Positions 34,942 through 48,217 of a stretch of 64,000 nucleotides of DNA are shown here, one piece after another (positions within the stretch are counted from its first letter, which is position 1; each line of letters begins with the position of its first letter). The notes below the pieces were generated by a model. That model had not been told where the DNA came from and did not search any database. It saw only the letters and a list, made by a program, of their open reading frames with translations. The stretch is taken from NCBI GenBank assembly GCA_951799425.1, contig OX637391.1:14627051-14691050 (forward strand), in the 5' to 3' direction. Source of the stretch: Ilex aquifolium. Taxonomy: Eukaryota; Streptophyta; Magnoliopsida; Aquifoliales; Aquifoliaceae. The position numbers and the translations under genes were made by a program.

Positions 34942-35417
34942 TGTAAGAAATAATGTGGCCCACATGATTTGGCACATATGATTTTACTGATTATTATCAG
35001 ATAATTAATTTGGGTTATATAATGATAAGGTTACTGATCTTAATCTAAATGGTATAACTAATGGTTTCTAATTGGTCAATGAGAAAAAGAAGTTTCTTGA
35101 TGTCCTACTTTGATGGAAAGTGGAGTTTATGTTGAACTAGGGAACCGGTCATCTCTCTACCAATAAATATTCACATGTCCCATTGAGTTGTGTATCGTAA
35201 GAATAAAGGTCAGGAAAGAGAAATCGATTTCTGTGCTACACCAAAGGATGGTTCAATTCTTGATCAAGTAATTCAAGGTTTGTAATTATGGCTCCAGGTA
35301 TGTTGATTATGATGTTATGATGTTTTTAATTCCGCATAATTAATCTGTGAAAATCATGATTGTTCAAGATCTTGGAATTAGGGTTTGATTGATTTCTTTG
35401 ATCAAACAAAGTTTACA
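34942..35417 (+). repeat. 5' LTR of the old Copia
   Basis: Starts 'tgtaagaaataatg' and ends 'caaagtttaca'. Partner 54078-54550 with many scattered differences. Confidence 0.9.
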
Positions 35418-35419
35418 TG

Positions 35420-35431
35420 TGGTATCAGAAC
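35420..35431 (+). other. Primer-binding site of the old Copia
   Basis: 'tggtatcagaac' is one base off the initiator tRNA-Met site 'tggtatcagagc', two bases after the LTR. Confidence 0.8.
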
Positions 35432-37240
35432 CTGAGTAAGAAACTCGTGATTTTCCATTAAAATATAATAAAATATTTTTTTATAATTATGGTTGTTTTG
35501 TATCGCATGGCACTAGATCACTTTTGATTTTGAGGAGTTTCTTTCCAGAATAATTGGTGATTAACGGTATCCTCGTCTCGTGCCATAAGAGTATCCGTTA
35601 TTTTTACTTTCTGGACTTTATTGTTGATGGACCACCAATTGTAAATCGTTGCCTTCAAGACAATGAATGATCTCTTTTGTTGTGTATACATTTTTCAAGG
35701 CAATTAATTCAAGGCAATTATTGCAAGTACTAAAAATTTTCAACATTGCTATCTGTCAAACTTCATGCGTTTTATTCTTGTAGATCATATAACTCAGTTT
35801 CATGTCTGGGTCATATTAATGACTTAATTACATGTTGTTATTATCGAGAGTATGCCTTTTATTGAGTTGTACTGCAATTAGCATCAATAATGTCAAGCAT
35901 ATCCTTCTTTTGAATACATTGAAGCCGAATTGGTACATTGCAGTTAACAAATCAGGCTACATACAAGAATAAAGTTAAATTCATTGTGATTTATTTATGA
36001 TAGCCCATATAATGTATAAGAGTTATACTTGTGTATTATGCATTTATTTTGATCGCGTGAATGATCTTGTGTGTTAAAATAATTAATGATTGATCATGAA
36101 TTATTATTGGCCTAATTATTTATGCAAAATTATTATTAAGATTTGGTATCTATATTATGATATAGTTTGGTAGTCACCAAAGTGACCCAACTAGAATGAC
36201 TCGTAGATATCAAATCACAAAATTGATATTTAATATTCATTACTGAGATATTAAAATAATAATTTATGCTATGTCATTATTTTGATTTGAGATCTATATT
36301 ATGATATAATTCGGTAGTCACCAAAGTGACCCAACTAAAATGACTTAGATATCAAATCGCATAATTAGTTTTAATATCCATTATTTTGTGATATTAAAAT
36401 AATCGTTTGTGCAACGTCATTATTTTGATTTAATGTTTATATTATGATATAGTTTGGTAGCTGCCAAAGTGGTCCAACTAGAATGATTAATAGGTATTAA
36501 ATCATATAATGGATATTTAATACCCATTATCCAGGTATTAAAAATAATGACTTACAAATCACAGTTTCTTGATCGTTTGGATATTAAGAATCGGTCCAAA
36601 GGTGCACCACATTTCAAATGATTAATTAACTAGAATAGGATGATTGGTATATATTCATAATGAGTGTGGAATGGATGCCCAAAGGTGACGGACCTACCTA
36701 ATTATGAATATATTATCAATTAGTCCTATTAGGTGAGAGAGAATCACCATAATGGTTAATGTATTAATATATCGTAATTACTATCTAAAGGAGAGTAACG
36801 ATAGTACTACTTATTGTTTCTTAGAATATGTATTTATTTTAACTCATGGTTAAACTTATAGATGACTCAAAGCATTAATGTAGTGAGCATTTATCTTCTT
36901 TTATTGTTAGTTCATATATTGTTACATTCGCATACTTTGTCTAGTTCGATACTTAATGGAATAATTATTTTCAGATTGATGTGAACAAATTCAATTTCAC
37001 TTATATATTTTGACTACTTGTCTGACACTTAACTGCTATTACTGAATCAAGTAGTTATAATGAAATGACTTTACATAAAGCCTATAATAGATCAAACCGA
37101 CTATGCATTATGTTTGTACAAATGATTATGATGTATAACATTAAGTTAGTTATTCCTCAAATTGATAATACTTATGAATGTTATATAGTTATGCAAGAAT
37201 GTTATTGAACTATTGATTACTCTACTATTGATTACTCTCT
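35432..37240 (+). other. Untranslated leader of the old Copia
   Basis: No protein-like frame on either strand. It holds the ~143-bp tandem repeats described next and several words of the type 'ccaaaggtg' downstream (36597, 36679). Confidence 0.5.
36140..36570 (+). repeat. Three ~143-bp tandem units in the Copia leader
   Basis: Units start at about 36140, 36284 and 36427. Each holds 'tatattatgatat' followed by a short stem-loop, GTCAC-CAAA-GTGAC in the first two units. The third has 'gctgccaaagtggtcc', in which the stem no longer pairs fully. Non-coding. Confidence 0.8.
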
Positions 37241-37244
37241 TATT

Positions 37245-39470
37245 GGACAATGATGGCTGAACTTAACATTATGAAATTTGATAGTACATGTGAAATGCAT
37301 AAATATATCCTCATAATTTTGGCTACGAAGTTGATGGTTTTAAGGATGGATAACTAAGTTGATGGTTTTAAGGATGGATGAATTCTTTTATGTAATTTAA
37401 TTTGAACTTTTCGTCCCTTGATATGAACCTATATTGATGATATGTAGCATGCTAATGTATGTCTATTATGTATATTTAAGAGGAAACAAGACTTAAGAAC
37501 TTAAGGCACTATTCTAGGTCCAAGAGCCTACTTAGGTACTTAAGTTCATAAGAGAAATTAAAAATATGTGTTATTTATGTAAAAGTTGAGACATTTTTAA
37601 AATGATTGATATAAATGAAGGGCATGATTCGAAAGGAAAGATAAGCATTAAAACTTTTGTATGTTTTGAATCAAACTTTAAAGAAGAATATTCTAATAGC
37701 ACATTATGGATTGACTTGAATTGACTACAACAAATGTTTCAAATTCGATGTTAGGGATTTCTCATAACTCAAAATATTAAATAATAAATTGATATCTATG
37801 GTTAATCAGGTCAAACTCCAATTTAAGATGGTTGGGACTTTCTGTTTGTTTCTAGATATCAATCATAATTTATATAATAATTTATGTTCCTAGTATTTTG
37901 AAGTTTGATTTTCTTATCTAAACTTCATGATGATTATTAATCTTTTCAAATATGATAATAAAATGTTAGTTTGCTTAAGAATATACCTTTTTTAGCATTC
38001 TGGTGATCTATTTTCTGATGGTTTGTATAAATTAAAGTTCGATGATCTATTTTCTGAGTCTCTTCTAACCCTGCATCATAATGTTTAGAACTTACTGTAG
38101 TTCGATAAATGAAAAATTCTTTATGTTGTGACATAAATGACTAGGTCACATAATTAGAGAAAGGTTGAAGAAACTAATCAAATATGATATTGTTTTCAAT
38201 CTAGAATTTTATTGATTTGGTGTGTATAGATTCTATTAAGGAAAAATGAATCAAACACACCAAGAAGAGTTCTAGAAATGTAAAACTCTTTAAACTTATC
38301 CATACAGACACATAAAGAATTTGTTATCATATTTATGGATGATTTTTCACATTATGGTTATCTCAATATACTACATAAAAATTTCAAGTAGAGCAAGTCA
38401 TTAAGATACATATTAAAATATAGTTATATAGAAAGGTGAAAGTAATCAGATTGGATAGGTGATGAATATTAAAGATATGATGGTTAAGAATAATGATTTT
38501 GTTTATTTGTTAAAAAGTATGATATTTCTACTTAACGCACTATGTCTAGTACATGATAACATAATGATACAACTAATACACATAATAACAACATAGTGAA
38601 AATGCTTAAGAGTATATTATGTGATTTCTCATTACCCTTATTTTATGGATGAATGCTCTTGGAGTATGAGACATCTGAAAAGAAATTGGATTTTAGAATG
38701 ATTAATGGTAACTTTATCGTTTACCAGGAAAAAAAAAATCCAAAGGGTATATATTTTACTCTCTTACCCATAGTATGAGAATTATATGTATTGATAATGT
38801 CAAATTTATTAAGAATGGTGAAATCAGTGGGAGTGATAAATCATAGAAAATGGTTATTAAAGAAAGGTGGATGTTTTGATACCCATTACATGTCATAATA
38901 TTGTTGTTCTAATAGTTGTTGAATGATCTGACGATGTTGAATAACAAATTAATGATTAACCACTCCATATTGAGATTGTCACCAATAAATCGAAAGTAGA
39001 AAAATATCACATGAGTAATATTAAGATAATCTCTAACAGAAATAAGATAAGCTATTCAGAATGATTACATGATATATCTACAAGAATTTGATTTTGATTT
39101 AGGGATAGGTAAAGATTTAATTTTGTTTTCACAAGCCAGAGGAAGTGATGGTTTTGCTAATTGGATTGATGTCATGAATGATTAATTGAAATCAACGGAT
39201 CATAATGAAGTTTGAAATCTAGCTAGATATGAAGTCAAACTTATGGTCAATGGTTTCACTCATAAATGAGGTATTGATTACATAGAAGCCTTCTATCATG
39301 TATATAAGAAGTGCTCACTAATAATCATTATGATATTGGTAGCTCATTATGATTTAGAGTTATACCATATGAATGTGAAAACTATTCTTAATAAAGTTTA
39401 GGTGAATAAGTCTATAAAGATTAACCTAAAAGGTTCTCAATAAGAGAAATAATTCTTGAGTTGCAACCTT
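37245..39470 (+). pseudogene. Gag-integrase-reverse transcriptase relics of the old Copia
   Basis: Fragments recognisable in shifting frames include a Gag start (MAELNIMKFDS near 37250), integrase-like pieces (LKLIHTD near 38300; a DDFS-like segment near 38340) and reverse transcriptase (GIDYIEAFYHVYKK then LVAHYDLELYHMNVKT near 39270-39400). Many stops, frame changes and deletions mean no usable protein. The style is that of Tork/TNT-type Copia Pol. The RNase H part lies beyond the nested insertion, at 53270-53690. Confidence 0.75.
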
Positions 39471-39824
39471 AATAGGTCAATATATAGATATAAAAAAAAA
39501 AATTCCACCATAGTTTTTTAAGTTCAATGATATCATTACTTCTTTAAGTATTAAGGAAAGCACCATTATTGGTGTATATATATCTTAAGATTAGTGAGGA
39601 AGTTTTAACTCTATATATTAATGTTGTTGCATTGTTTGTCAATAGTAATCTTAGATTATTACATAAAACTAAGGGGTTGTTTGATAACTCAATTAAGTAA
39701 TTAAAATTGAAAATATTCAGTGAAGTTTGAATTCAACGTGTTTGATAACAATACATGAATGCCACTTATTTAATTAAGCAACACGTAAAATATAACTAAA
39801 ATTTTAAGTTAACTGGAACATACT

Positions 39825-40398
39825 TGATAGTACCCAAAATCAGTTCTAAGTGTAAGTTCAGCCCATGAGGTTAAATCGAGAGGTCAGCTCGAACCTCCAG
39901 AGCTCAGAGGACCAGAAAGCTCTGGCTATCCCAATCGAAATTGTAGCCAAATCAATAGGGGAAGCAGCTGGATGATAGCTGGCACCTCCCAACGGAAATC
40001 AAGCAACATCCCAAGCGGGAAACCCTTAATTCATCAGGATCCCCTCCTAAGATTAAGGGGGATCCCATGAATAGGGGGTAAGGATCTCGGTAGAGATCCT
40101 TGAGGGTTAGGAGTAACATTATAAGTACTGTACATTACCCCAAGGAGAAGAAGGGTGAAAAAAACTATTTGTAAGCATTCCAAGATCGTCAATAAAGACA
40201 AAGGAGCAAGAGTCTCCATTAGAGAGTGGACTAGCCGAGCTCATCAGCCGGTGAACCACTATATTTCTACTGTATCACACTCATTACACCTTGAATAATT
40301 AGAACATTCATCCACCAACTCATGAGCCTTGTAGCTCTGATCTATCCCATACAATTGAACTCTATCTCATTATTCATTCGTGTAAAATAACACCATCA
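39825..40398 (+). repeat. 5' LTR of the Tat element
   Basis: Starts 'tgatagtaccc' and ends 'caccatca'. Its 3' half also matches the LTR at 538-1132. Confidence 0.95.
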
Positions 40399-40401
40399 GT
40401 T

Positions 40402-40419
40402 TGACGCCGTCTGTGGGAA
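40402..40419 (+). other. Primer-binding site of the Tat element
   Basis: 'tgacgccgtctgtgggaa', a one-base variant (TGA for TGG) of the site at 19371. The change is G-to-A, like many others in this element. Confidence 0.8.
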
Positions 40420-40457
40420 CAATAGTTCTTGTTACAAGTATACTGATCTCTCAGTAA

Positions 40458-42027
40458 TTGATGGTCTCTACACGTAATATGAGCAAAAGTCAGATGAATC
40501 CCTTAAGCATGCAGAATCCCCAGGAGGTCACTAGTGGGAGGCAACTGGAAAACCTTTATGATTTCGTCCCCACCAATGAAAACGACCCACCTACGGTGGA
40601 TCCCCCCGCTAACAATGAACTAGACACCCTTCACCTGGTCAATCAAAGCTTAATTCAACAAAATAAGGAGCTCTTGAAGCTCTTACGAGGTCCTCAGCAG
40701 ACGCAACCAGCCCAGCAAGGCCCGAATGATCTTCCTCTTAGGGAACGGCAATGCCTTGATCCCCTCAGGGAAGCGAACGAAGGAGGGGAAAGCAGTCAAG
40801 CACCCCATCAGCCGCCTAGGAGAGGGATTAATGAAGAAGCACAGAGCCAAAATGAGGGACTAGAGAAAAATGATTTCCTTCCTTTCCAGTAGGAGAGAAT
40901 GGAGCAATATTGGGAGCACCGCTTCAAGGACATCCAGCAACAGCTCAGCCACATGAGGGAGGTAGTGAGGGTCAAGACTCCAGTAACGATGGATGCATTG
41001 GTGCAACAAACTGAATCCCCCTTCACTCCTGGGGTGTTGCATTTTTCTCTTTCTCCGAAGTTCAGAGTACCTCAGATAGAGGTTTTCGATGGGACAAAAG
41101 ACCCCGTGGATCACCTCAATACCTACAAAAACCAAATGGAGCTGCACGGGTACCAGGATCCTGTGCGGTGTAGGGCCTTTGCCATCACCCTGAAGGGGTT
41201 CAATAGGCTCCCCCAGCTTTGATCTCTTCTTTCAAAGAACTCTCCATTTCTTTTGTGTCTCACTTCATCGGAGCTCGGATCTACAGGAAGCCGAGCTATC
41301 ATTTATTAAATATAAAGCAGAGGCCTGATGAGAACCTGCGATCTTATGTACAGAGATTCAATTCAGAATCTCTGAAGGTAGATGTCCCGGATGAAAATTT
41401 TGCCATTACCGCTTTCATTGCAGAATTAGGAGTGCAGTCAAAGGATTTGATGTTCTCTATATCGAAGAACCCTCAAGCAAGCATGGCTGAGGTGTTAGCC
41501 AAGGTAGGAAAGTACATAAACGGTGAAGAAGCATTCTTTCCAAGGTAGGGAGTGCATCCTCACGAAAGTAGAAGGAAAAAGAAGAAAAGAAGAGGGACCG
41601 AAGTCCCAGGAAAGAAAAAGGGCGAGAAAGGTCTCCAAGGAGGGATAGATATCGTTCCTTGAAGAGAAGATGAAATGTTAGAGACCGCTTGGGCCCCCTG
41701 CAGCTTGAGCTACCGCCTAAAAACGGACCTCAGCGATTCACCCCGCTTACCGCCGCTGTATCCCAAGTTCTGTATGAGGTCCAAAATGAGAAGTTCCTAA
41801 GATGGCCACCTCGGATGAAGGCAGATCCAGCAAAGAGAGGCCCCACAAAGTATTGTGACTACCACATGGATCATGGTCACCATACTGATGACTGCATTCA
41901 GTTAAAAAAGGAGATCGAGTTCTTAATCCAACGAGGACAGTTACGTCGTTTTGTGGCCCATGACAACCAGAATCGAGCTCTTCCACTGCCGCCACCTCAA
42001 CAGCAAGCACCTGCACCACATCAGTAG
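40458..42027 (+). pseudogene. Gag of the Tat element, broken by stops and frameshifts
   Basis: Begins MVSTRNMSKS just after the primer site. The Retrotrans_gag domain follows (VFDGTKDPVDHLNTYK, then SFVSHFIGAR and LRSYVQRFNSE). The zinc-knuckle variant is YCDYHMDHGHHTDDC, the same C-X2-H-X4-H-X4-C spacing as in the 18.5-kb element. A TAG at 40890-40892 interrupts it. Frame changes lie near 41215 and between 41548 and 41689. The product would package RNA and build the particle. The order and motif spacing are otherwise normal. Confidence 0.85.
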
Positions 42028-42134
42028 CCTCTAGGTGAGATCAAGTAATATCTGGAGGATTTGCGGGAGGCGGAGAATCCAGCTCAGCTAGGAAAGCTCA
42101 CCTCCGACGAATCAGAGCCGAAGAAGCTCTCGAA

Positions 42135-45100
42135 GTGCATACTGTATCCAAAGCACCACGCTTAGACATAACTATCACTTTTTCAGATTCTGATTTGAAG
42201 GGATGTCAATACCCCCATGATGATCCATTGGTGGTAAGAGCCGTGGTAGCTAACAAAACCGTTCATCGAGTTTTGATCGATAACGGGAGCTCGGCAGACA
42301 TCATTTTTGCGCCTGCATTTGATAAAATAGACATAGGAAGGGAAAAACTTGAACCTGTAAGTACTCACTTGCTAGGTTTCTCAGGAGAAAGGGTGCTCCC
42401 CCTGGGCTCAATCCAACTTGTGCTCACCCTAGGTGACCCGCCTTGCTAAGCCACCACAACCGTAAAATTCCTAGTGGTTGATGCACCTTCTGTATACAAC
42501 ACATCCTGCTTGGAAGGCCTTCCCTTAATTCTATGAGGGCAATCCCATCTGCCTATCACTTGGTCTTCAAATTTCCAACAGAAAATGGAATCGGAGTGGT
42601 CCGGGGAGACCAGCGTGTAGCAAGAGAATGCTACATGGTGTCTGTGAAGATGAAGGAGGTTGAGAACATCCAATTGGATGAACTCGACATGAAAGATGAG
42701 TTGGAAACCAGACCAATCCCGTCGGAAGAGCTAGAACCTATACAGCTAGATAAAGAACCCGAGCACCTTGTTTATGTAGGATCCAAGCTGAGCAGAGAGA
42801 TTAAGGAACTTCTCATCCAGTTTTTGAGGCAAAACATGGAGGTGTTTTCCCAGAAACAAGAAGACATGGAAGGTATTGAATCTTCGGTTATCATGCATAA
42901 GCTCAGCATGAATCTGAGCTGCAAACCCATCAAACAAAAGAGGAGGAGTTTCACCCCAGAACGTCAAAAAGCCATTAACGAAGAGGTCAACAAACTTATA
43001 CATGCCAGAGCCATTAGGGAGGTGGATTACCCAGTATGGCTAGCTAATGTTGTCCTCGTTAAGAAGACCAATGGCAAGTGGTGCCTCAGCATTGACTTCA
43101 CTGACCTCAATAGGGCTTGCCCCAAGGACAGTTTCCCCTTACTCGGATAGACTTGATTGTGGATGCCACTGCTGGTCACGAGCTCCTCAGCTTAATGGAT
43201 GCTTTCTCCGGGTATAATCAGATCAGAATGGACCCTAATGGCCAGGAGAAGACCTCCTTCATAACCGAGCAAGTGACGTATTGTTACCAGGTTATGCCTT
43301 TCGGGTTGAAGAATGCTGGAGCCATTTATCAGCGCTTGGTGAATAAAATGTTCTAGAAGCAGATCGGAACGACCATGGAAGTTTACATTGATGATATGCT
43401 GGTTAAATCACTGAAAGCAGAGCTCCATATCAAACATTTGGTGGAATCTTTTCAGGTCCTAAAGGAGTACAAAATGAAGCTCAATCTCGCCAAATGTGCC
43501 TTTGGAGTCTCTGCTGGAAAGTTTCTGGGCTTCATAGTTAATAGCAGAGGAATAAAGGCGAACCCGGAGAAGGTGAAGGCAGTACTGAACATGCAACCTC
43601 CGTCCAATACAAGGGAGGTGCAGCGCCTAACAGGTAGAATAGTTGCCTTAAGCCTCTTTGTGTCCAGATCAAGAGACAAGTGTCAACCTTTCTTTCAAGT
43701 CTTAAAGAAGGCCTTCCAGTGGGAAGCCCAGTGTGAGGAAGCGGTCAGAGCACTGAAAAATTATCTGAGCTCCCCATCTACTTTGGTGAGCCCGGTGGAA
43801 GGTGAGGTCCTTATTTTCTATCTAGCTGTGTCAGATTTCTCAACAAGCGCAGCGCTAGCAAGGGACCGCGACAGAGCTTGACAACCAGTATATTACTGTA
43901 GCAGAGCTCTAAGGGGGGCAGATGAGAGATACCCAAAGATGGAGAAGCTCGTTTTAGCCTTAGTCACGACCGCCAGGAGGCTCAGGCCATATTTCCAAGC
44001 CCACACTATCGAGATCCCAACAGATCAACTAATGAAGCAAGTATTAAGTAAACCAGAGAATTTGGGTAGACTGGTTAAATGGGCCATTGAGCTCAGCGAG
44101 TTCGATATCAGGTATAAACCAAGAACAACCATCAAAGGGCAAGTGCTGGCTGACTTCATTGCAGAATTCACAGCAGGAACACCCACGGGGGCCACGCAGC
44201 TGGTACCTGACCTCCCCATGTGGAAGCTCTCTGTAGATGGAGCTGCCAACGCCCAGGGTAGCGGAGCTGGCTTAATTTTGACCTTCCCTGATGAAATAGA
44301 TGTTGAATATGCATTAAGGTTTGAGTTTAAGGCCTCGAACAACGAGGTAGAATATGAGGCTGTCATAGCAGGTTTAAATCTTGCTCACTCGATGGAGGCA
44401 CAACAATTGGAGATCTGCAGTGATTCACTGCTTGTGGTGAAGCAGATAGAGGGTTCCTACGAGGCCAAGGGGGAGAAAATGATCCTTTACCTCAGAAAAG
44501 TACAGGAGTTGATCAGGAAATTTGTGCACGTTAAGATTTTACATGTTCCCAGATTAGAGAATGCTCGAGCAGATGCGCTGGCAAGGTTAGCAACTGCTTC
44601 ACAGGAGAATTTAGATAGGTTGATACCGGTAGAGCAGTTGGCGGAGCCATCAGTAGGAATTGATAAGGAGGAAGTTTTCCCAGTCCTTTCCCCACCTGTT
44701 TGGATGGACTCAATTAGGGAATATCTTCAGAACGAAATTTTGCCAACAGACCCCAAGGAGGTTGCAAAGATAAGGGTTAGGTCAGCCAGATTTTCTATTG
44801 TACAAGGAAACTTATACAAGCGAGGATTCTCTATGCCTCTCCTCCGATGTGTAGGAGATGAGGATGCCGATAACATTCTTAGGGAGATTCATGAAGGGAT
44901 TTGCGGTAACCATATCGGAGCTCGAACACTGGCGGGAAAAGCCTTGAGGTAGGGATATTACTGGCCCACCATGCTAAAGGATGCCACTGACCTGATTAAC
45001 AAGTGTAAGGCATGTCAGATACATGCCAACATCTCTCATTGCCCACTAGAATTCCAAACCTCGGTGGTAAGCCCTTGGCCCTTTCAGCAATAGGGATTGG

Positions 45101-45936
45101 ACATTCTTAGCCCTCTTCCCACCAGCATAGGGCAGTGTAAATTCGCCATAATTGGAGTGGACTATTTCACTAAATGGGCTGAGGTGGAGCCTCTGGCCAC
45201 AATCACGGAGCAAAAGGTTCAGAATTTCACTTGGAAGTCTATAGTCTGCAGATTTGGGGTACCTAGAGCAATCGTCTCTGATAATGGGAAACAATTTGAC
45301 AACCCGAAGTTCAAGAAGTTTTGTGCAGAGCTGGGGATAAAGAATTATTTCTTGGCCCCAGCCCATCCACAATCAAATGGACAAGCAGAGGTGACAATCA
45401 GGACAATCAAAGCAGCCTTGAAGACCAAGCTCGAGTCTTTGAAGGGAAAATGGGTTGAGTATATCCCAGAAGTGTTGTGGGCATACAGAACAACCCCTAG
45501 GACAGCAACTCAGGAAACACCGTTTGCTTTGACTTTCGGAACTGAAGCAGTGTCGCATGTAGAGATAGGGATACCATCCCCTAGAACCGAGCTCGCGGAT
45601 CCAGAGCATAATGATGAATCACTCCTGCTAAATCTCGACCTCTTAGATGAAAGGAGAGAAAAAGTTTTGCATCGCATTCAGAGTTATCAGAGAAAAACCG
45701 TAAGATATTACGACAGGAAGGTAAGACACAGAAGTTTAAAGGTTGGAGATTTGGTACTTAGGAGGCTTTTGCTTGCGAGAAAGGACCCTACGCATGGGAA
45801 GTTGGGGGCAAACTGGGAAGGCCCCTATGTCATTACAAGAGTAATTAGGCCTGAGAACTATGAGTTGCAAACAGAAGAAGGAAAGATCCTACCTCACTCC
45901 TGGAATGCCGAGCATCTTAAGAAGTTCTTTCAGTAA
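42135..45936 (+). pseudogene. Pol of the Tat element: protease, RT, two RNase H, integrase
   Basis: Protease shows IDNGSSADIIF (42280-42310), the DNGSS form common in this lineage. Reverse transcriptase runs from about 42940, with the catalytic YIDD at 43384. An RNase H region follows, then a second RNase H (VDGAANAQGSGAG at 44235, EVEYEA, CSDSLLVV) before integrase. Integrase has the zinc region (HEGICGNH, CKACQIH) and a D-35-E pair, with D at 45280 and E at 45388. TAG or TGA stops are at 43354, 43879, 44950 and 45091. Frame changes occur near 42450-42530 and 43130. The stop at 45091 stands where the family has Trp or Gln. The catalytic residues I can read are kept, so decay is recent. Confidence 0.9.
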
Positions 45937-46214
45937 GTTTTTCCTTATAATAAAGTTATTCTCAATAAAAATAGCAAATTCTTGATCCATCCTCATATGG
46001 CTCCCACGAAAAAAAAAAAAAAAAAAAAGAAGAAGAAGAGTGTATACACGAAACGAGCTCCACAACTCAGGATAAGCTCTTTGGCTTATAAACGAAGTCT
46101 GGCATTTTCATTAATCAGAAAGGGAAGGGAATACGAGGAGGTAGAGCTCCTAGTTCTTTTTAAGTTACTACTTCAGCTCGGCTACCTCTCCTCTCAGGCG
46201 AGCATTCTCTTATT

Positions 46215-47206
46215 TCAGCTCGTCCATTGAGAGCCTTGAGAAGCTTCACGCGAGCTGAGGTAAACAGGATAGTGGCAAGAGAAGATTCTGGCGAAGAAGA
46301 AACCATCCCTCCTGCATTTCTTTGAGGGCTCACCAGTATCCTCATCCTCGTCAAATTCAGAGGGGGAAGTCCAAGGGGAGTCTGGAAAAGAAGAAAACTC
46401 CCAAGCGGTTGCCTCAGCACCTAGTAAATAAAGGTTTTCCTGAGTCATCAGATCTGAAAAATTCTTGGGCTCTACGAGCAGCAGCTCATCAATATTCATC
46501 ATCTCTGGCAAGTCCAGATCAGGAGGACCTGCACAACAAGAATATAATAAGAATAAATCTTCGCGGAAAAAAGGTCAAGAGATCTCAGCTTGAGCATACC
46601 AATACGAGAAAAGCTCTTCCAGGATCGTGGAATCCTAGTACGAGGACAGTGCAGCTCGGGAGACCACCAAGACTTCCCAGAAGCAAAAAAGAAGCGCTGA
46701 GACCACCCTTCAGGATTGGAAGGAAGGTCCAGAACCAAAAGGGGTAAATTGAAGTGCCTCCAACGAAAAAAATTGAAGCAAGGGACATCGTCTTCCTCGA
46801 TCTCGAAAAATTAAAGGAACTTGGCAACAGAAGGGAACCTACCATTGCCATACAGACGCCAGAAGAGGAAAAAGCTGACCATAGCAGCCTATCCTCGAGG
46901 GAAAAGGCGAGAGGGGCACAGGCCGTAGTGGGCAAAAACTTGCCCAATAGAAGGATGAATGGGAAGGCGAAGTCCCATGTCCAATGCACCCTCAAAAAAA
47001 CAAACTTCCCCTCGAGAAAGGTAATTACAAGGCTCGTCAGGGGTAGGAACTCGCAGAGACAAGTCAAGCTCAGGGAAGAACCGCTTCCTGACAACTGCCA
47101 AGTCAGAAGGCTCCATCGTTGAAGGGGACAAGTAGCGACAATGCCACTTCCAGTCGATTCTGAAAGAAGTGCGTTCCTTGAACAGAGAAGAAACGGGGGT
47201 AGCCAT
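46215..47206 (-). pseudogene. Antisense gene B of the Tat element, one intron
   Basis: Reads right to left from 47206 (MATPVSSLFKE). It has the segment TPDEPCNYLSRGEVCFFEGALDMGLRLPIHPSIG, then RFFFA, then an acidic C-terminus (DLMTQENLYLLG to SEFDEDEDTG). A GT-AG intron (46599-46529, 71 bp) joins the two halves in frame. One or two stops interrupt it (near 46889 and about 46815). The YLS..E.CFFE.ALDMGLRLP..P segment resembles the plant 'putative gypsy type transposon' family (Pfam Transposase_28, from memory) and the start of gene A. Function is unknown in the family. Ends in both directions are approximate. Confidence 0.65.
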
Positions 47207-48217
47207 CAGGATTACGGTGAGGACAGAAAGTAACCACGTAGATTCAAGAAGAGACTCTGAAATATTTTGGCAAAAGAGAAAGAAACACAGGAGATATTAG
47301 GAGCCTTGAGGAAAATCGTAAGCTTTTAAGGAACCAAGAACCACATGGAAAACAGAGTCGGCGGTCCTTTTGATTTCCTAATTAATAAAGGTAGTTACGA
47401 TTTTGGAAAGCAGTTGAGTAAATGCGGGAAGATGAACCAATGCGAGATAACCCTCCTATTCCGTTCAATATAATTGGAAATAAGTCGGACCCCACCTAAA
47501 CAGAATATTCCTAAGACTCCTTTGAGTGGAGGTCAGCTCAGTTGATTGCCTAACTTCTCCATCACAACCTTTTGAGATCTCCAGTTCCAAGAACAATGCT
47601 CATATGGTGGATGAAATGGGTTTGTACCTCTCAAGCTCATCGATATTCAAAGTCCTCATGTACGTAGCAACATGTCCCCAGCTACTCGCTATGTTTTCCA
47701 AGTCTGGCAAACCTCTGGCAACCACGAAAGGTGCCAAGTCTCATATCCCGAAGAGCTCTAAGAGGCCTCTTATTTTCAAAAGATAAGGTAAAGAAGCCCT
47801 CCTCAATAATCTCAACATTTTCAAATAGCAAGGCCTCTTGGTCCCAACAGTCCTCTTAGCTCTGCAGCCCTTAACTTGGTACGTTATCAGCTCTTGTGAA
47901 CACTCAATTTTGTTAATCTTGCTTGGGAAGGAGAACTAAAGAACCCCTCCAAGCAAGGGGGGCAAGGTGAAGTCTCTGGCAGAGAAAGAGGGACACAGTA
48001 TAAAAGGAGTGCAGACAAGGAATGCGGACAAGCAAAACAATTAACAGAGTAAGCAATGAGGGGAATAGACTGTGGTGAGCTCCACAAACAAAAGCGAAAT
48101 GTATTAATCATTTACATCAATAATTTAAAAGTGTATTCAGCATTTACATCAATAATTTAAAAGTGTATTCAACATTTACATCAATAATTCGAAAGTATGT
48201 TCAACAATGAAGGATTC
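47207..48217. other. Spacer between the two antisense genes
   Basis: No domain recognisable on either strand. Around 48115-48195 the phrase 'catttacatcaataattTaaaagt' recurs three times at ~35-bp spacing as a short tandem repeat. It may hold the promoter of gene B and the 3' end of gene A. Confidence 0.5.

Noticed and set aside
36140..36570. CRISPR-like spaced repeats
   Set aside because: Only three long units of ~143 bp, in a plant Copia leader; no short repeat/unique spacer pattern.
43452..44713. Antisense open frames within the Tat pol region
   Set aside because: Shadows of reverse transcriptase and RNase H; unlike the antisense genes at 46-51 kb they have no family match or splice logic.
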